A stretch of DNA of 64,000 nucleotides from Casuarius casuarius (lineage: Eukaryota > Chordata > Aves > Casuariiformes > Casuariidae): contig PTFA01000082.1 in assembly GCA_003342895.1 (NCBI GenBank), positions 1,856,793-1,920,792 of the forward strand. Direction: 5' to 3'. The translations under genes were made by a program, and so were the position numbers. The notes beneath the pieces are model-generated. The model did no database searches. It was given only the letters and a program-made list of their open reading frames with translations, and was not told where the DNA came from. Below, piece after piece: positions 62,801-64,000 of the stretch; positions within the stretch are counted from its first letter, which is position 1, and each line of letters starts with the position of its first letter.

Positions 62801-64000
62801 TAGGACAGGAAAAAACAGAAATCTGTTACCTCTTCTAAGACATCCATTGTCTGATATTTTTGGAGCACAGGGTGCATGACAATTGATAATTTCATGAGAT
62901 AATACTACAATTAGTGTTGAATTGCTTGATAGAAACTATTTTCATGCCATCCATTTCTAGTCTTTCAATAGCTCTTTTGCTGTTCCGAGGTGATTTGTAT
63001 TAGTTGTTTCCCTGATATATTTTTCAGTCACTGGACTTTTTGTCTGTGGTACAAAATGTTCTCTGGTATATTGTGTGAGCTACTATTGTTGCTGCAGTAG
63101 CAAACATCGCTTAAGCACTGATTACAATGCAGTTTACAGCGCACCTTGTACCCCAACTAGAATAGATCTTTTGGACTGTTTTTCTTCTGAAAATAAGAAC
63201 AATTGGAAGCTTTATTCAACATACAATCACAAGCAGAATGAATTAAGAACCAGTGACATCTATCAGTCTCAGAAGTAAGAACACTTCAGGCGTGGGGCCT
63301 GTACCCCTTTTCCTTATGAATTGATGTTTACAGATGAACTCCTTAGTATAAGGCAAACAACTTCCTTTGGCAATCAGACATATAGTATCCTCTCATGGAA
63401 GATTAGGTTATGCTTTGTTTTGGAAAGTCCTATTAGCTCTTCTAAAGGCAATGCTCTAAGTAAGAAGGAGGCTTTCAGGGTTTTTCCTGTTTGCTTGAAT
63501 TGCTTTGAAATTTTGAGGAGATTATAGGTAAAGGTTAGTTCCTATGTATACTTCATAAGTATATTTGATATCTGCGAACTTGTTTGCCCAGTGCTAGTTA
63601 TAAAAGAAGCTTTGCTGGAGGTGCTAAAGAATCAGTTGCTAACATGAGAGTTAAATGACACCAAATACCACCTCCTAGTGTTAATTATCCATCTACTTCT
63701 CTCTTCCTACCTTTCTAGTAGTAGCAGAATGCAAGAGAAAATAAAGACTGAAAGTGAAAACCAATGCAGGAAGATAAACCATCTTGATTTACTCTGTAGA
63801 AAATTTTACCCTCCTGTGCTAGCCTGTGAACAAAAATAATGAATTAGAAATCTTACAGCCAAATCTCCACGTGGTCAAGTCACTTGAACTGGCATCAGAT
63901 CTTGAAATTTGCTGACAGCTTTCCCCCCAGAAAGCAGGGAAAACCTGAAGTCATATGTGTCTGAGGCTCAGCTGGTAGTCAGGACAAATTCAAAATCAAA

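Larger units (their letters stand above)
1..64000 (+). other. QKI: QKI gene, internal part (intron 1 to intron 3)
   Basis: The whole window lies within the Quaking gene. The only coding segments are two exons that match consecutive parts of the QKI protein, in the same orientation and in compatible phase. Exon 2 starts in phase 1 (it completes a codon begun in exon 1) and ends in phase 0; exon 3 is phase 0 at both ends. Known of the family: QKI is a STAR protein that dimerises through Qua1 and binds ACUAAY-type RNA through its KH and Qua2 regions, controlling splicing, mRNA stability, export and translation, notably in glia, muscle and vessels. Exon 1 with the start codon, the rest of KH, Qua2 and the alternative C-terminal tails lie outside the window. 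Confidence 0.96.
59542..64000 (+). other. QKI: QKI intron 3 (5' part)
   Basis: Noncoding DNA after exon 3. The next expected exon, which should begin with codons for EEQNRGKPNWEH, was looked for and not found, so it lies beyond base 64000. The segment includes a C-rich run at 59618-59636, a bipartite Quaking response element at 59784-59802, and a patch of relatively high GC at about 61815-62110. Nothing else was recognised. Confidence 0.93.

Noticed and set aside
59542..64000. QKI exon 4
   Set aside because: Searched for codons of the expected EEQNRGKPNWEH start after an AG; none present, so the exon must lie downstream of the window.
1..64000. CRISPR array, prophage, operon, tRNA or rRNA genes
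   Set aside because: This is eukaryotic intron sequence; no regularly spaced repeats, cloverleaf genes or prokaryotic features were seen.

Overview
The window is vertebrate nuclear DNA lying inside one large gene, read on the + strand. Two coding exons are certain. They encode consecutive pieces of the STAR-family RNA-binding protein Quaking (QKI): residues 49-95 plus the split codon for E48 (31526-31668), and residues 96-134 (59425-59541), in human QKI numbering. Both have GT/AG splice sites, correct phase and an intact frame. Everything else is intron: at least 31.5 kb of intron 1 (exon 1 lies upstream of base 1), all 27,756 bp of intron 2, and the first 4.5 kb of intron 3 (exon 4 was not found before base 64000).

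The organism is most likely a bird, or another sauropsid. Transposon content is very low, no Alu, B1 or young L1 was recognised, and the recognisable interspersed repeat is a heavily decayed CR1/L3-type LINE. The introns are AT-rich with scattered microsatellites and homopolymers. The protein sequence cannot decide the species, because these exons are nearly invariant among vertebrates. About 26 isolated N bases and one 46-N gap beside a poly(T) run suggest a draft assembly.

Layout: 1-31525 intron 1 (microsatellites, poly(T) runs, a 29-bp tandem duplication, one possible antisense CR1 remnant near 18.2 kb). 31526-31668 exon 2. 31669-59424 intron 2 (Z-DNA-prone repeat, short tandem duplications, two hairpins, a diverged pair of ~290-bp repeats near 51.1 and 52.7 kb, the assembly gap, a decayed sense CR1/L3 reverse-transcriptase fragment at 56.5-57.2 kb). 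59425-59541 exon 3. 59542-64000 start of intron 3, with a full bipartite Quaking response element about 245 bases after the exon 3 donor.

I found no convincing independent gene, RNA gene, CRISPR or previously undescribed system. Stop-to-stop frames up to about 139 codons in the introns lack recognisable similarity and splice context. The most useful leads are possible QKI autoregulation through motifs in and just after exon 3, the diverged repeat pair in intron 2 (one copy carries a hairpin the other lacks), and two long alternating purine/pyrimidine tracts.
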